This document shows, in pieces, positions 15,935-23,903 of a stretch of DNA of 32,987 bases (position 1 is its first letter; the number at the start of each line of letters is the position of its first letter). Under the pieces are notes generated by a model. That model made no database searches. It saw nothing but the letters and a program-made list of their open reading frames with translations, and was not told the origin of the DNA. The position numbers and the translations under genes are program-made. The stretch lies in contig CAZSXU010000037.1 of assembly GCA_964610505.1 (NCBI GenBank), positions 1 to 32,987 of the forward strand. The letters run 5' to 3'. The DNA comes from CAZSXU01 sp964610505. Its GTDB lineage: Bacteria > Arandabacterota > Arandabacteria > JAGLYR01.

Positions 15935-16002
15935 GGAAATGAATCCGGCCCGGATGACTCTGGCGCCGTCGGAATCAACATGGAAATCGGCGATCGCGAA
16001 TT

Positions 16003-16029
16003 CGGGGCGACGTCTTCGACGTTGCCCCG
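16003..16029. terminator. Hairpin between convergent genes
   Basis: CGGGGCGACGTC and GACGTTGCCCCG pair (one G-T step) around a TTC loop, giving a 12-bp stem between the convergent acyltransferase and aminotransferase genes. A T-tract is absent. Confidence 0.5.
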
Positions 16030-16096
16030 CAAGGTTTCCCGCCTGTAATCTGTGCACATGGGGGCCTCGTCCTCCCGCCCGTTCGCCCTCTCGAAC

Positions 16097-17338
16097 CTAC
16101 AGTTCCTCCGCATGTTCATGAATCTTCGCCACGGCGTCCACGATGTCCTTCATGTCCTTCGACTCGGCCAGAAGCACATTCTGCTTGATCCAGATCGCTT
16201 CCTGGTTCACGGCTCTCTCCGCCACAGGGCAATCGAATGTCGTGTAATCGACGTCCCGCCCATAGTAGGGACATGTAAGCGGGCAGCCGCGCGCGCCCAC
16301 CTTTCGGTCATGGAGCACCGGGTGGCGGTACACGGTCTTACCGTAGCCCCCGTGAACGTTCGTAATGCCCTCTGCGTTCAGCGCTTCGAGGAAGCGCGAC
16401 TTGGGAACACCGCCGAACTTCGCCGAATCGTATTTCAGCATAACGAAGTGATACGCATGGCCCGTGGCTTCCTCCGGCCGGCGGATCGGTTCCAGGACCC
16501 CCTGTTCGTCCAGCATGGAAACCACGGCCCTACCGTTCTTCTCCCGCCTCGCCAGCAGTGCCGGATACCGATCGAGCTGCGCCAGAAGAACGGCGCCCTG
16601 AAACTCCGTCAGGCGAGCGTTGATGCCGAGGATGTGGCAATCGTGGCGCGATTTTCCGGGCAAGCGCCCGCAGTCCGATACGGCGCGGCAGATGTCCGCC
16701 AGCTCTTCATTATCCGTGAGCACCATCCCTCCCTCGCCGGCCGTGAGGTTCTTCGACATCTGAAAGCTGAATCCCCCCATGTCTCCGATCGCCCCCACGC
16801 CCTTCCCCTTCCACGCCGCTCCCCACGCCTGGGCCGCGTCTTCGACCACCCCGAGATCATGTTTCTTGGCGATTCGGTTGATTTCGTCCATCGGCGCCGG
16901 CAGCCCCGACAGATGGACCGGAAGAATGGCCCGCGTTTTCTCCGTGATTGCCGCCTCGATGGCCGCCGGATCGATCAGATACGTGTCGGGATGAATGTCG
17001 ACCGGAATCGGTACGGCGTTGGCGCGGAGGACGGCCGTCGCCGTCGCGATGAAGGTGTACGCGGGAACGATCACCTCATCGCCGGCGCCGATCCCCAGAC
17101 TCAGGAGCGCCATTTCCAATGCGATGGTCCCATTGCACACGGCGATTGCGTACTGGGCCGTCTGAAACCGTGCAAATCGCTGCTCGAATTCCGTGACCTT
17201 GGTTCCGCCCGGCGCGAACCATTTGCCGGACCGAACGACTTCCTCCACGCCCCGGATCTCGGACTCATCAAAAACCGGCCAGTCCGGGAATCCCGCCGTC
17301 CGGACCGGACTCCCGCCGTTGATTGCCAGATGCGCCAT
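16097..17338 (-). CDS. DegT/DnrJ/EryC1/StrS PLP aminotransferase
   Basis: Fold-type I PLP enzyme of the sugar-nucleotide aminotransferase (AHBA synthase-like) family, 413 residues. The Schiff-base lysine is K196 in SFQMSKNLTAGEGGM. The pyridine-nitrogen aspartate is D167 in VVEDAAQAWGA, with Q170 stacking on the ring. CNGTIALEMALLSLGIGAGDEVIVP (cited by position 68-92) is the usual N-terminal cofactor pocket. Near the C-terminus a Cys-rich stretch, RGCPLTCPYYGRDVDY, precedes TTFDCPVAERAV; I know it from one subfamily, without a defined substrate. The enzyme would normally aminate a 3- or 4-keto sugar nucleotide for surface polysaccharide or an aminocyclitol. No other sugar gene is adjacent, so the substrate is open. 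The ATG follows GGGAGAGGG on the minus strand. Confidence 0.88.
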   Translation of the reverse strand: MAHLAINGGSPVRTAGFPDWPVFDESEIRGVEEVVRSGKWFAPGGTKVTEFEQRFARFQTAQYAIAVCNGTIALEMALLSLGIGAGDEVIVPAYTFIATATAVLRANAVPIPVDIHPDTYLIDPAAIEAAITEKTRAILPVHLSGLPAPMDEINRIAKKHDLGVVEDAAQAWGAAWKGKGVGAIGDMGGFSFQMSKNLTAGEGGMVLTDNEELADICRAVSDCGRLPGKSRHDCHILGINARLTEFQGAVLLAQLDRYPALLARREKNGRAVVSMLDEQGVLEPIRRPEEATGHAYHFVMLKYDSAKFGGVPKSRFLEALNAEGITNVHGGYGKTVYRHPVLHDRKVGARGCPLTCPYYGRDVDYTTFDCPVAERAVNQEAIWIKQNVLLAESKDMKDIVDAVAKIHEHAEEL

Positions 17339-17368
17339 CTCCCGTGTCCCTCTCCCTATGATGAAACG

Positions 17369-17551
17369 CTAGCCCGCATTTCTCACCAACCATCTGCTCC
17401 GGTGTCTTATCTACCTGCACTCACTTCGTCATACTCGTTCGGCGATCCTCAACGTACTTACCAGTACGCCTCCGGTCTCCTCACTCGCATTCCTCGTCAT
17501 TACAGATAGCTACGACACCTCGCGACGAGGCTGGTGAGAAATGCGGGCTAG
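17369..17551. mobile_element. MITE-like element with perfect 20-bp terminal inverted repeats
   Basis: CTAGCCCGCATTTCTCACCA at 17369-17388 is matched exactly in reverse complement at 17532-17551. The 143-bp interior has no open gene and contains short stems such as CGTAC-TTACCA-GTACG. The outer CTAG on both sides could be part of the repeat or a palindromic 4-bp target duplication. The tip sequence resembles ends I associate with IS1380-type elements (memory only). Such a short, transposase-free body is best read as a non-autonomous element. It lies about 30 bp upstream of the aminotransferase start and may have displaced its native promoter. Confidence 0.7.
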
Positions 17552-17672
17552 ATTCTCCCTGGACCAACCCCTGATGCTACCATATCCTGATCGGCCAGTA
17601 AACCGAAGCAGTGAACGCATTTTCCAGATCTTCGTTGCGTTTGCGACCACGGCGCGCCCCGGCGATCACGAC

Positions 17673-17701
17673 TTGACAGACGGAGGTTCCGATCGGATAC
17701 T
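17673..17701 (+). promoter_or_regulatory. Sigma-70-type promoter
   Basis: Consensus TTGACA (17673-17678), 17-bp spacer, GATACT (17696-17701). Predicted start near 17708 gives a leader of about 35 nt with GGAGAGG before the ATG at 17743. Confidence 0.7.
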
Positions 17702-17742
17702 AAAGGATCCGAGGCTTGCGGCAAACACTACGGAGAGGACCC

Positions 17743-19896
17743 ATGCGCATCGTTCGTTCACGGCCAACCACAGGCCATCTCTTTACTTCACAGAATGTTG
17801 CGGCGGCGATCGGACTCTGGCTTCTCATGCTTCTACCGGCCCCCACGGCCACCCTGGCGATGCCGCCGCTGGAGTCGAGCGAGCACATGGAGTCAGGCCG
17901 TGGACCCGGGGCGAAGGCTCCCCAGATCAGCGATTTCGGCCACCGAATTCAGAACGTGGGACTCCTCGCCCTCCGCGTATCCAACGTCGGAGTGTTTGGC
18001 GCCAACTGGAGCTCCCCGTTGTCCTACAGACGGGCTCCTTTTCCCTCCGGCGAATGGCCGGCCGGTTCGGGAAACGACTATCTCTGGGCGGCCGGCCTCT
18101 GGGTCGGAAGCGTCACCTCGGATGGCGACACCCTGGTCACCGCGGGTGTCTACCAGGGAGAGTTCTTCGCCAACGCGTCGCCCCTCGACTACATTCGTGA
18201 GTCCACGGAGGGGAGGAGCGGAGGAGCGCCCGGTAATTCGGAATGCACGGAAGGCGACGACGATGACGACGGCCTGTGTGATGAGGACTTCCTCGACGGC
18301 TTCGACAACGACGGCGACGGTCTGATCGACGAGGACTACGCCGCCTTCTCTCAGCAGATGTTCGCCAGTGTTTACTACGATTCCGTCAGCTGGTTCAACG
18401 AGTTCATCACCAATCCGGAAGATCATCACCGCCCCCTGGGCCTTCGCGTGGAGCAGTCCAGCTACGCCTGGTCGCAGCCGTCCGTGGACGATTTCGTGGG
18501 CATCGACTTCAAGGTGACCAACATCGACACCACTCGTACAATGTTCAACGCATACGTGGGATTCATGGTCGACGCGGATTGCGGTCCGATCTCTTTTGGG
18601 GCCAACATCGCCCGGGACGACTGGTCGGATTACGTCGAGTTCGACACCGTATACACGGCCCTCGGTTCCGATCCCGAGTCTCTTCATATCAGCATGGCCT
18701 ACATGTGGGACGATCCCGGGGGAGACGACGGCGACAATGCCAGGGGGATTCTCGGCGTGATGTTCCTCGGCCACAAGACGGACCCGATGGGACAATTCGC
18801 GCCGGCCCAGGTCGGCATTCACGCGTACCGGAACTGGTCCGGGTCCGGCGAGGATCCGGAGAATGACGGGTACCGCTACGGTTATCTCATGGGGAATTCC
18901 CACATTGGCTCCACGATCGACACTCGAGTGCCGAAGGCCGACGACTGGCGGTTCCTGGTATCCGCCGGGCCGTTTGCAGAGGTTCCGCCGGAATCCTCTG
19001 TCGTTTTCCAGGTGGCCTTCGTGGCGGGACAGCGGCATCCCACCATGACGACCTACGCCCGAAACGACCCTGTCGAGAAGAGGGCCTTCCTGGGAACACT
19101 GATCGAGAACGCCATTCAGGCCCAGAGGGTCTACGGGAAGAACGAGCCCCACTGGCGGACGTCCGCACCCCCTCCCCCACCCAACATGCGCGTCGTCCCC
19201 AGCGACGGCTGCGTGGCGCTTGAGTGGGACGATTATCCCGAATCCATGGGAGATCCTTTCACCGGCATTCTGGACTTCGGCGGATATCAGGTCTGGAAGA
19301 ACGTCGGGTGGGATCGCACGTCTCCCCAACCTGCACCGCACCAATGGATGCTGATGGCGGACATTTCCCGGGATCAACTGGTCGGGGTCGACACGGGACT
19401 CCACGGAATCGGAAAGTACCGCTTAGTGGATCGGGACGTCCACAACGGCTTTCCGTACTGGTACGCCGTCTCCTCCTACGATACCGGAGAGGGTCAGTTC
19501 GATTTCCGGGGCCGCCCGGTTCGAATGTACGGCAACTATAGCCAGTCCTACGAGCTCGTCTATCCGCATTCGGTCAGCCACAGGACCCTCGACCGGGTAT
19601 GCGTGGTGCCCAACCCCTTCCGGGTGAACGCCGCGTGGGACCTGGACGAGACCGACTTCGAGTATTCGGGAAGACGGATCTGCTGGATGAACCTTCCGGA
19701 GAGAGCAACGATCCGGATTTACTCTCTGACGGGCGACCTGGTGCAGACACTCGAGCACGATGCCTCACTGAGCACCATGGAGACGTGCTGGAACCTCATC
19801 ACCCGGAACAACCAGGAAATGGTGAGCGGGATCTATCTGTACCACGTGGAATCGCCCGTGGGAACGAAGATCGGGAAATTCGCGGTGATCCGGTAG
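17743..19896 (+). CDS. Large secreted protein with C-terminal sorting-type (Por/FlgD-like) domain
   Basis: Exported protein of 717 residues. The ATG at 17743 follows GGAGAGG; the N-terminus has a long signal (hydrophobic residues about 19-38 ending TATLAM). After a Gly/Pro-rich linker come beta-rich domains. At about residues 177-200 an acidic run with DGLCDEDF and DNDGDGLIDED matches calcium-binding thrombospondin-type-3-like repeats. A PPPPPN linker (about 478) introduces a fibronectin-III-like domain (CVALEWDDYPE ... GYQVWKN ... YWYAVSSYD). The C-terminal 100 residues read VCVVPNPFRV, then INLP-type and IRIYSLTGDLVQTL, ending SGIYLYHVESPVGTKIGKFAVIR (cited by position 695-717), the pattern of type-9-secretion-like tails and FlgD Ig domains in FCB bacteria. 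It is monocistronic and its partner is unknown. No catalytic motif is recognised. Confidence 0.75.
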   Translation: MRIVRSRPTTGHLFTSQNVAAAIGLWLLMLLPAPTATLAMPPLESSEHMESGRGPGAKAPQISDFGHRIQNVGLLALRVSNVGVFGANWSSPLSYRRAPFPSGEWPAGSGNDYLWAAGLWVGSVTSDGDTLVTAGVYQGEFFANASPLDYIRESTEGRSGGAPGNSECTEGDDDDDGLCDEDFLDGFDNDGDGLIDEDYAAFSQQMFASVYYDSVSWFNEFITNPEDHHRPLGLRVEQSSYAWSQPSVDDFVGIDFKVTNIDTTRTMFNAYVGFMVDADCGPISFGANIARDDWSDYVEFDTVYTALGSDPESLHISMAYMWDDPGGDDGDNARGILGVMFLGHKTDPMGQFAPAQVGIHAYRNWSGSGEDPENDGYRYGYLMGNSHIGSTIDTRVPKADDWRFLVSAGPFAEVPPESSVVFQVAFVAGQRHPTMTTYARNDPVEKRAFLGTLIENAIQAQRVYGKNEPHWRTSAPPPPPNMRVVPSDGCVALEWDDYPESMGDPFTGILDFGGYQVWKNVGWDRTSPQPAPHQWMLMADISRDQLVGVDTGLHGIGKYRLVDRDVHNGFPYWYAVSSYDTGEGQFDFRGRPVRMYGNYSQSYELVYPHSVSHRTLDRVCVVPNPFRVNAAWDLDETDFEYSGRRICWMNLPERATIRIYSLTGDLVQTLEHDASLSTMETCWNLITRNNQEMVSGIYLYHVESPVGTKIGKFAVIR

Positions 19897-19924
19897 CCTG
19901 GATCGGGTGCAAACCGGCCTCGAT

Positions 19925-20716
19925 TTAGTCTGTCTTGGGCGTCATCGCATGGAGTCCCAGCACATCCATCATGTCGTAGAGGGCCGGCTTGGCCTCCATC
20001 ACGAACCGGACAGCGAAGGGAACCCCCGCAGCAAAGGTCCGCCGGCTGTGGGCCCGGTGGGTCACCTCGAACCGCTCGCCGTCACCGACGAAGAGCATGG
20101 TGTGTTCACCCACAATATCGCCGCCCCGAATCGTATGAATGGCCAGTTGGGATTGAGGCCGCTCCCCGATCAGGCCTTCCCGGCCATAGATGGTCTCCTC
20201 GATCTCTCGAGCATCCACGAGAATCTTACCCAGTTTCGCCGCCGTCCCGGATGGGGCGTCCTTCTTCATTCTGTGGTGAGATTCGATAATCTCGACGTCG
20301 AAGCTCTTCGGAATGGCCCGACCCAACAAGTCCGCCAGCCGGAAGAGAAAGTTGACCCCCACGGACATATTCGGAGAAAAGACGACGGCCACTTTCTCCG
20401 CCGCCTTCTCGAGAATATTTACCTCTGCATCGCCCAGTCCGGTGGTGCCGATCACGATGCGTTTTCCATGTTCGGCGCAGATGCTCGCGTGATTCGCGGC
20501 CGCCTTGGGATGGGTGAAATCGACGACTACGTCGATGGAATCAACGACCCGGGTCAGGTCATCGACGACCTCCGCGTCGTGCGTCTTGCCCCCGATCTCG
20601 CAGTGACCTTCCACCTCCACGCCGAAGGCCAAGGACATGTCCGTCTGCTCGGAGACCACGTCGCAGACGGTGGACCCCAGCCGTCCGCACGCGCCACATA
20701 TCGCCACCTTAGTCAT
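19925..20716 (-). CDS. dapB: 4-hydroxy-tetrahydrodipicolinate reductase
   Basis: Reduces 4-hydroxy-tetrahydrodipicolinate with NAD(P)H, the second committed step from aspartate semialdehyde to diaminopimelate and lysine; cytoplasmic. The N-terminal Rossmann motif is KVAICGACGRLGS. The catalytic signature is EIIESHHRMKKDAPSGTA, with H147 and K151 at the positions of E. coli H159 and K163. The GTTG loop (90-93) and SPNMSVGVN are also present. Length is 263 residues. I chose the ATG at 20716 because GGGGAGGAACC precedes it on the minus strand; an in-frame codon 27 bp upstream has no such site. It follows dapA on the same strand after 132 bp. The stop faces the convergent secreted-protein gene only 28 bp away. 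Confidence 0.97.
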   Translation of the reverse strand: MTKVAICGACGRLGSTVCDVVSEQTDMSLAFGVEVEGHCEIGGKTHDAEVVDDLTRVVDSIDVVVDFTHPKAAANHASICAEHGKRIVIGTTGLGDAEVNILEKAAEKVAVVFSPNMSVGVNFLFRLADLLGRAIPKSFDVEIIESHHRMKKDAPSGTAAKLGKILVDAREIEETIYGREGLIGERPQSQLAIHTIRGGDIVGEHTMLFVGDGERFEVTHRAHSRRTFAAGVPFAVRFVMEAKPALYDMMDVLGLHAMTPKTD

Positions 20717-20848
20717 GGTTCCTCCCCTCCCCCCGGGAAACACAGCACCGGAAAACCGGGGAACGGCGGAGCCGGAGCGACAGGTCGCTGCTCGGCCGGA
20801 ATCTTACCGCTCTCCCGCCCTCCGGTTCTCCGGTCCTTCGGCTGTCGG

Positions 20849-21748
20849 TTATTTCAACGCCGCCTGGTACTCGGGAATGCGTCCGTAGGCCTTCATCGCC
20901 GCCTTCAGGCGTTCGACGTTGGCCCGTTGCATGGGCGCCAGCGGCATCCGGACATCTCCCATTTCCCATCCCAGGAGATTCATCGCTGTCTTGACCGGGA
21001 TCGGATTGGTTTCATAGAACATCGCATTACAGAGGTCAAAGAGTTTGTGGTGCCACTCCCGGGCTCTCTCCCAGTCACCCGAATCCGCCGCCTGAACGAG
21101 TGCCAGCATGTCGTGCGGCAGGATATTGCCGATCACGGAGACCACGCCCTTGCCGCCGATGGCCATCAGCGGCATGGTCATGGCGTCGTCTCCGGACAGA
21201 ACCGTAATCCGGTCTCCAGCCCGCAGTATGACGGCCTCCATCTGGCTGATGTCTCCACTGGCCTCCTTGATGGCCACGACACCCTCGATATCCGCAAGTT
21301 TGGATACCGTTTCCGGCAGCATGTTGGTCCCCGTCCGGCCGGGAACGTTGTAGAGGATGATGGGAAGGCCACCTTCCTTCGCGACGGCGGAGTAATGGGC
21401 CAGGAGGCCGGCCGGGGTGGGCTTGTTGTAGTAGGGCGTCACGACCAGGGCGCCGTCGGCCCCGGCCTCCTTCGCCATCTGCGTGTTGGCCACGGTCTTG
21501 GTGGTCGAGTTGGTTCCGGTCCCTGGAAAGACCTTCGCGCGCCCCCCGGCTTCCTCCACGACGATCTCGATCACTCGCCGGTGCTCCTCCTGGGAGAAGG
21601 TCGGGGTTTCCCCCGTCGTGCCGCAGGGGACAAGTCCGTTGGTGCCGGCAGCCAGATGGAACCGGACCTGCTCTCGAATCTTGTCCTCGTTGATTTCCCC
21701 TTTCCTGGTGAAGGGAGTCACCATCGCCACATTCAGTCCCTCAAACAT
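20849..21748 (-). CDS. dapA: 4-hydroxy-tetrahydrodipicolinate synthase
   Basis: Class I aldolase-type lyase joining pyruvate and aspartate semialdehyde, the entry to the lysine/diaminopimelate branch. With the ATG at 21748 (AAGGAGGGAGAGG upstream) the numbering matches E. coli exactly: T44 and T45 in CGTTGE, Y107 in TPYYNKP, Y133 in ILYNVPGRTG and Schiff-base K161 in VVAIKEASGD. Length of 299 residues is normal. It is upstream of dapB in a two-gene unit. No lysine riboswitch is evident in the leader. A weak promoter candidate on the minus strand (TTGCAT near 21928, TAGGGT near 21904) is possible but not firm. Confidence 0.97.
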   Translation of the reverse strand: MFEGLNVAMVTPFTRKGEINEDKIREQVRFHLAAGTNGLVPCGTTGETPTFSQEEHRRVIEIVVEEAGGRAKVFPGTGTNSTTKTVANTQMAKEAGADGALVVTPYYNKPTPAGLLAHYSAVAKEGGLPIILYNVPGRTGTNMLPETVSKLADIEGVVAIKEASGDISQMEAVILRAGDRITVLSGDDAMTMPLMAIGGKGVVSVIGNILPHDMLALVQAADSGDWERAREWHHKLFDLCNAMFYETNPIPVKTAMNLLGWEMGDVRMPLAPMQRANVERLKAAMKAYGRIPEYQAALK

Positions 21749-22406
21749 CCTCTCCCTCCTTGTCTGTTGTGAATTCATAGGTTATGCGTCTCCGAGCAGG
21801 GAAAGCAATATCCCTGGGGGCGCCAGCGGACCTCCTGTCGGCCGACCGTTGGACGCATCGAACGCCTGAATCATTTCCATGGTGTCGCGGTGATTCCACC
21901 CTAGCACAGAAGTAGAATGAAATGCAACCGGAGTCTGGCTTTTTTTGAAATCTGAGGCCGGCCACACTAAATCAGCGTTAATAGGTAACGCCCCAACCCC
22001 CACCGAGCCCTTTATTAAACTTACCCATCATGCAATGTTTGGCGATTGATTTGTCTCGATGTAGCGCCTATCCTGGCTTCGTCTGACACATCTGACGCCG
22101 GATTGGCGAATTTCAATGGATACTGGTCGTTACAGCTTCGCCGTTGCTTCTACTCTATACCAGGTGACAGGTTGTGCGGTCTTGGCGCGCGAGGCCGGGG
22201 GCAAGGGCCGTACGAAGGACCTGGGCGGGCTACGACCACTCATCACCCGGTGCTCAGAACTGACCCGACAGGGGGAACTCCTTGTCCAGACAGGGGTTTC
22301 TCAGTTGGAGCCCGGAACCTTGCGCCCCCATTTATTCTTTGGCATAGTGGCCTTGACAGCCCCCGATCCATCGGGCTCGACACCCTGACCTGCAGGAGGT
22401 TCCCGA
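21749..22406. other. 658-bp spacer between dapA and beta-helix gene
   Basis: I find no gene here. The left third is relatively AT-rich with a T7 run (21941-21947) and a perfect 6-bp palindrome GCGTTA/TAACGC (21975-21991). The right two thirds have open frames on both strands but without recognisable protein, ribosome-binding site or composition. Two weak plus-strand promoter candidates for the downstream gene overlap: TTGCGC (22320) with CATAGT (22343), 17-bp spacing; or TTGACA (22353) with a poor -10, interrupted by CCCGAT-CC-ATCGGG (22362-22375). Confidence 0.6.
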
Positions 22407-23621
22407 ATGTCCCGGCTCGCCGCATGTCTCCTGGCGATGGTTTTGGCGACCCCCATACCTTCTCGAGCCGTCACATGGCACGTTCCCTCAGAGTGCGCAA
22501 CCATCGAGATCGGGCTCGACTCGGCCTGCGCCGGGGATACGGTTCTCGTCGCCTGCGGCACCTACCATGAACACGACATCGCGATGAAATCGGGCCTGTA
22601 TCTCAGGAGTGAGACGGGCGAACCGCACTGTGCCGTGATCGACGCGGACTCCCTCGGATGGGTCCTCTACTGCGATAACGTCGGCAGCGATACCCGCATC
22701 GAGGGGTTCACTCTCACCGGGGGCTGGGATCGCTACGGCGGTGGCATGTACTGCAAGGACCATTCGTCGCCGACCATTGTCAACTGTGCTTTCTCCGGAA
22801 ACGCGGCCGGTTACGGCGGCGCTGTATATTGCCGGAACCACTCCTCTCCCACCTTCGTCGACTGCCTGTTCTTCGGGAACTCGGCCGTCTGCGGTGGGGG
22901 GATCCTCTGCAACTACTACTACTCCTCCCCCACGCTCACCGACTGCACTTTCTTCGGTGAGTCCGCCGACCCGGGCGACGTGGAGATTCGCCGGACCAGC
23001 TACTCCTCGCCGACCTATGAGAACTCGATCATTTCCTTCGCCGCAGACGGAACGCCTGTCCGGCGCGATGTGAGCGGAAGCCCGGTTCTGACCTGCTGCG
23101 ACGTGTACAGCGATGAGCACGGTGACTGGCTCGGATGCCTGGAGACCCAATACGGATCGGGCGACGATCCGGCCTCCGATCCACCTTCCTGCGTCATCGA
23201 CACTACCGCTCAGCAGACGGCCGCGGTGTCCGCGTGCTCGCCGAGCCACCCGTCCCTGGATCCCGGCGTGATCGGCGTTGACGGCGTCGAGTGTGAAGTC
23301 ACGCTGATCGGAGAGCCCGAGACGGCCCGCCCCCGGACGCTCTACCTGGGCCCCGCCGTCGCCGACCCCTTCAGCCCCGCCACAGAAATCTCCTACGCCA
23401 TTCCGGCGGGTCCCGAGACCACTCGAGTCATCGTGGCCGTCTACGATCCGCACGGGGAAAGGATCCGGACGCTGGTCGATGGAGACCACGCCCCCGGCGC
23501 CTACCGCGTCACCTGGAACCGGAAGGACAAGCGGGGTTCCCACATCCCGAGCGGCGTGTACTTCTACCGCCTTTCCTGGAACGGAAAGAGTGAGACGCGC
23601 CGGATGGTGGTGCAAAGATAG
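22407..23621 (+). CDS. Secreted right-handed beta-helix protein with FlgD-like C-terminal domain
   Basis: Exported protein of 404 residues. ATG is preceded by GCAGGAGG. The signal peptide is about residues 1-21, ending PSRA. After an N-terminal WHVPSECATIEIGLDSAC segment, typical of the cap of parallel beta-helices, three coils of about 27 residues repeat (about 112-195): GGGMYCKDHSSPT...NCAFSGN, GGAVYCRNHSSPT...DCLFFGN, GGGILCNYYYSSPT...DCTFFGE. These Cys/SSPT repeats suggest a Cys ladder. The C-terminal 80 residues are a FlgD-type Ig domain: PFSPATEISYAIP, IVAVYDPHGERIRTLVDG, GVYFYRLSWNGKSETRRMV. Such a tail is probably a surface-sorting or anchoring signal. Beta-helix proteins often bind or cleave polysaccharides, but no catalytic residues are identifiable. 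Confidence 0.82.
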   Translation: MSRLAACLLAMVLATPIPSRAVTWHVPSECATIEIGLDSACAGDTVLVACGTYHEHDIAMKSGLYLRSETGEPHCAVIDADSLGWVLYCDNVGSDTRIEGFTLTGGWDRYGGGMYCKDHSSPTIVNCAFSGNAAGYGGAVYCRNHSSPTFVDCLFFGNSAVCGGGILCNYYYSSPTLTDCTFFGESADPGDVEIRRTSYSSPTYENSIISFAADGTPVRRDVSGSPVLTCCDVYSDEHGDWLGCLETQYGSGDDPASDPPSCVIDTTAQQTAAVSACSPSHPSLDPGVIGVDGVECEVTLIGEPETARPRTLYLGPAVADPFSPATEISYAIPAGPETTRVIVAVYDPHGERIRTLVDGDHAPGAYRVTWNRKDKRGSHIPSGVYFYRLSWNGKSETRRMVVQR

Positions 23622-23903
23622 TGCTGAGTTCTAAGTTCTGAGTGCGGGTTGGGCAAGTGACACTGCTTGTCCTGGTTGCCTCAGGACTTGACCGGTGCAC
23701 GGCCGCAAGTGTAACATCTCCAAGGTCGATCCATATCAAATGCATTCAGTGGTGGCACCGTCGGAGTCATGAGTTGAACCGGCGGACGATGAAGAGCGGG
23801 TGGTCATGGATAACGTATGTGGCGTTATCTGTGCCCCCCCATCCAGTCCCTCGATGTTCAAGGCCTAGTTGTGCCTGTGCGGTCTGTGGCCGGGACTCCC
23901 GGA

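Larger units (their letters stand above)
15776..16096. other. Spacer with ATCTGTG-type and palindromic repeats
   Basis: No gene is visible. It holds CACAGATTTCACAGATTTCACGG (cited by position 15802-15824), then two 24-bp palindromic repeats of the same kind, then a strong hairpin before the end of the facing aminotransferase gene. Confidence 0.75.
17339..17742. other. Spacer with MITE-like element and promoter
   Basis: The stretch between two divergent genes. It contains a 183-bp inverted-repeat element (17369-17551) near the aminotransferase start and a promoter (17673-17701) for the plus-strand gene. No coding sequence is convincing. Confidence 0.8.

Noticed and set aside
16052..17509. Plus-strand open frame opposite the aminotransferase
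   Set aside because: The minus-strand enzyme has its full motif set. The opposing frame has no recognisable protein.
17743..19896. Proof of a type 9 secretion system
   Set aside because: Only client-like C-terminal domains are seen. No Por/Gld/Spr component is in the window, so the export route stays open.
19907..21772. Long plus-strand open frame opposite dapA and dapB
   Set aside because: It is antisense to two enzymes with every catalytic residue intact. Its translation is rich in Arg, Gly, His and Pro without any domain, as expected from high-GC codon bias.
21749..21960. Lysine riboswitch in the dapA leader
   Set aside because: The leader on the minus strand lacks the long conserved multi-helix core I would expect, and no terminator-like stem with a T-run precedes dapA.
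22046..22406. Small gene upstream of the beta-helix gene
   Set aside because: Open frames of up to about 90 codons exist but lack a ribosome-binding site, consistent composition or any known motif.
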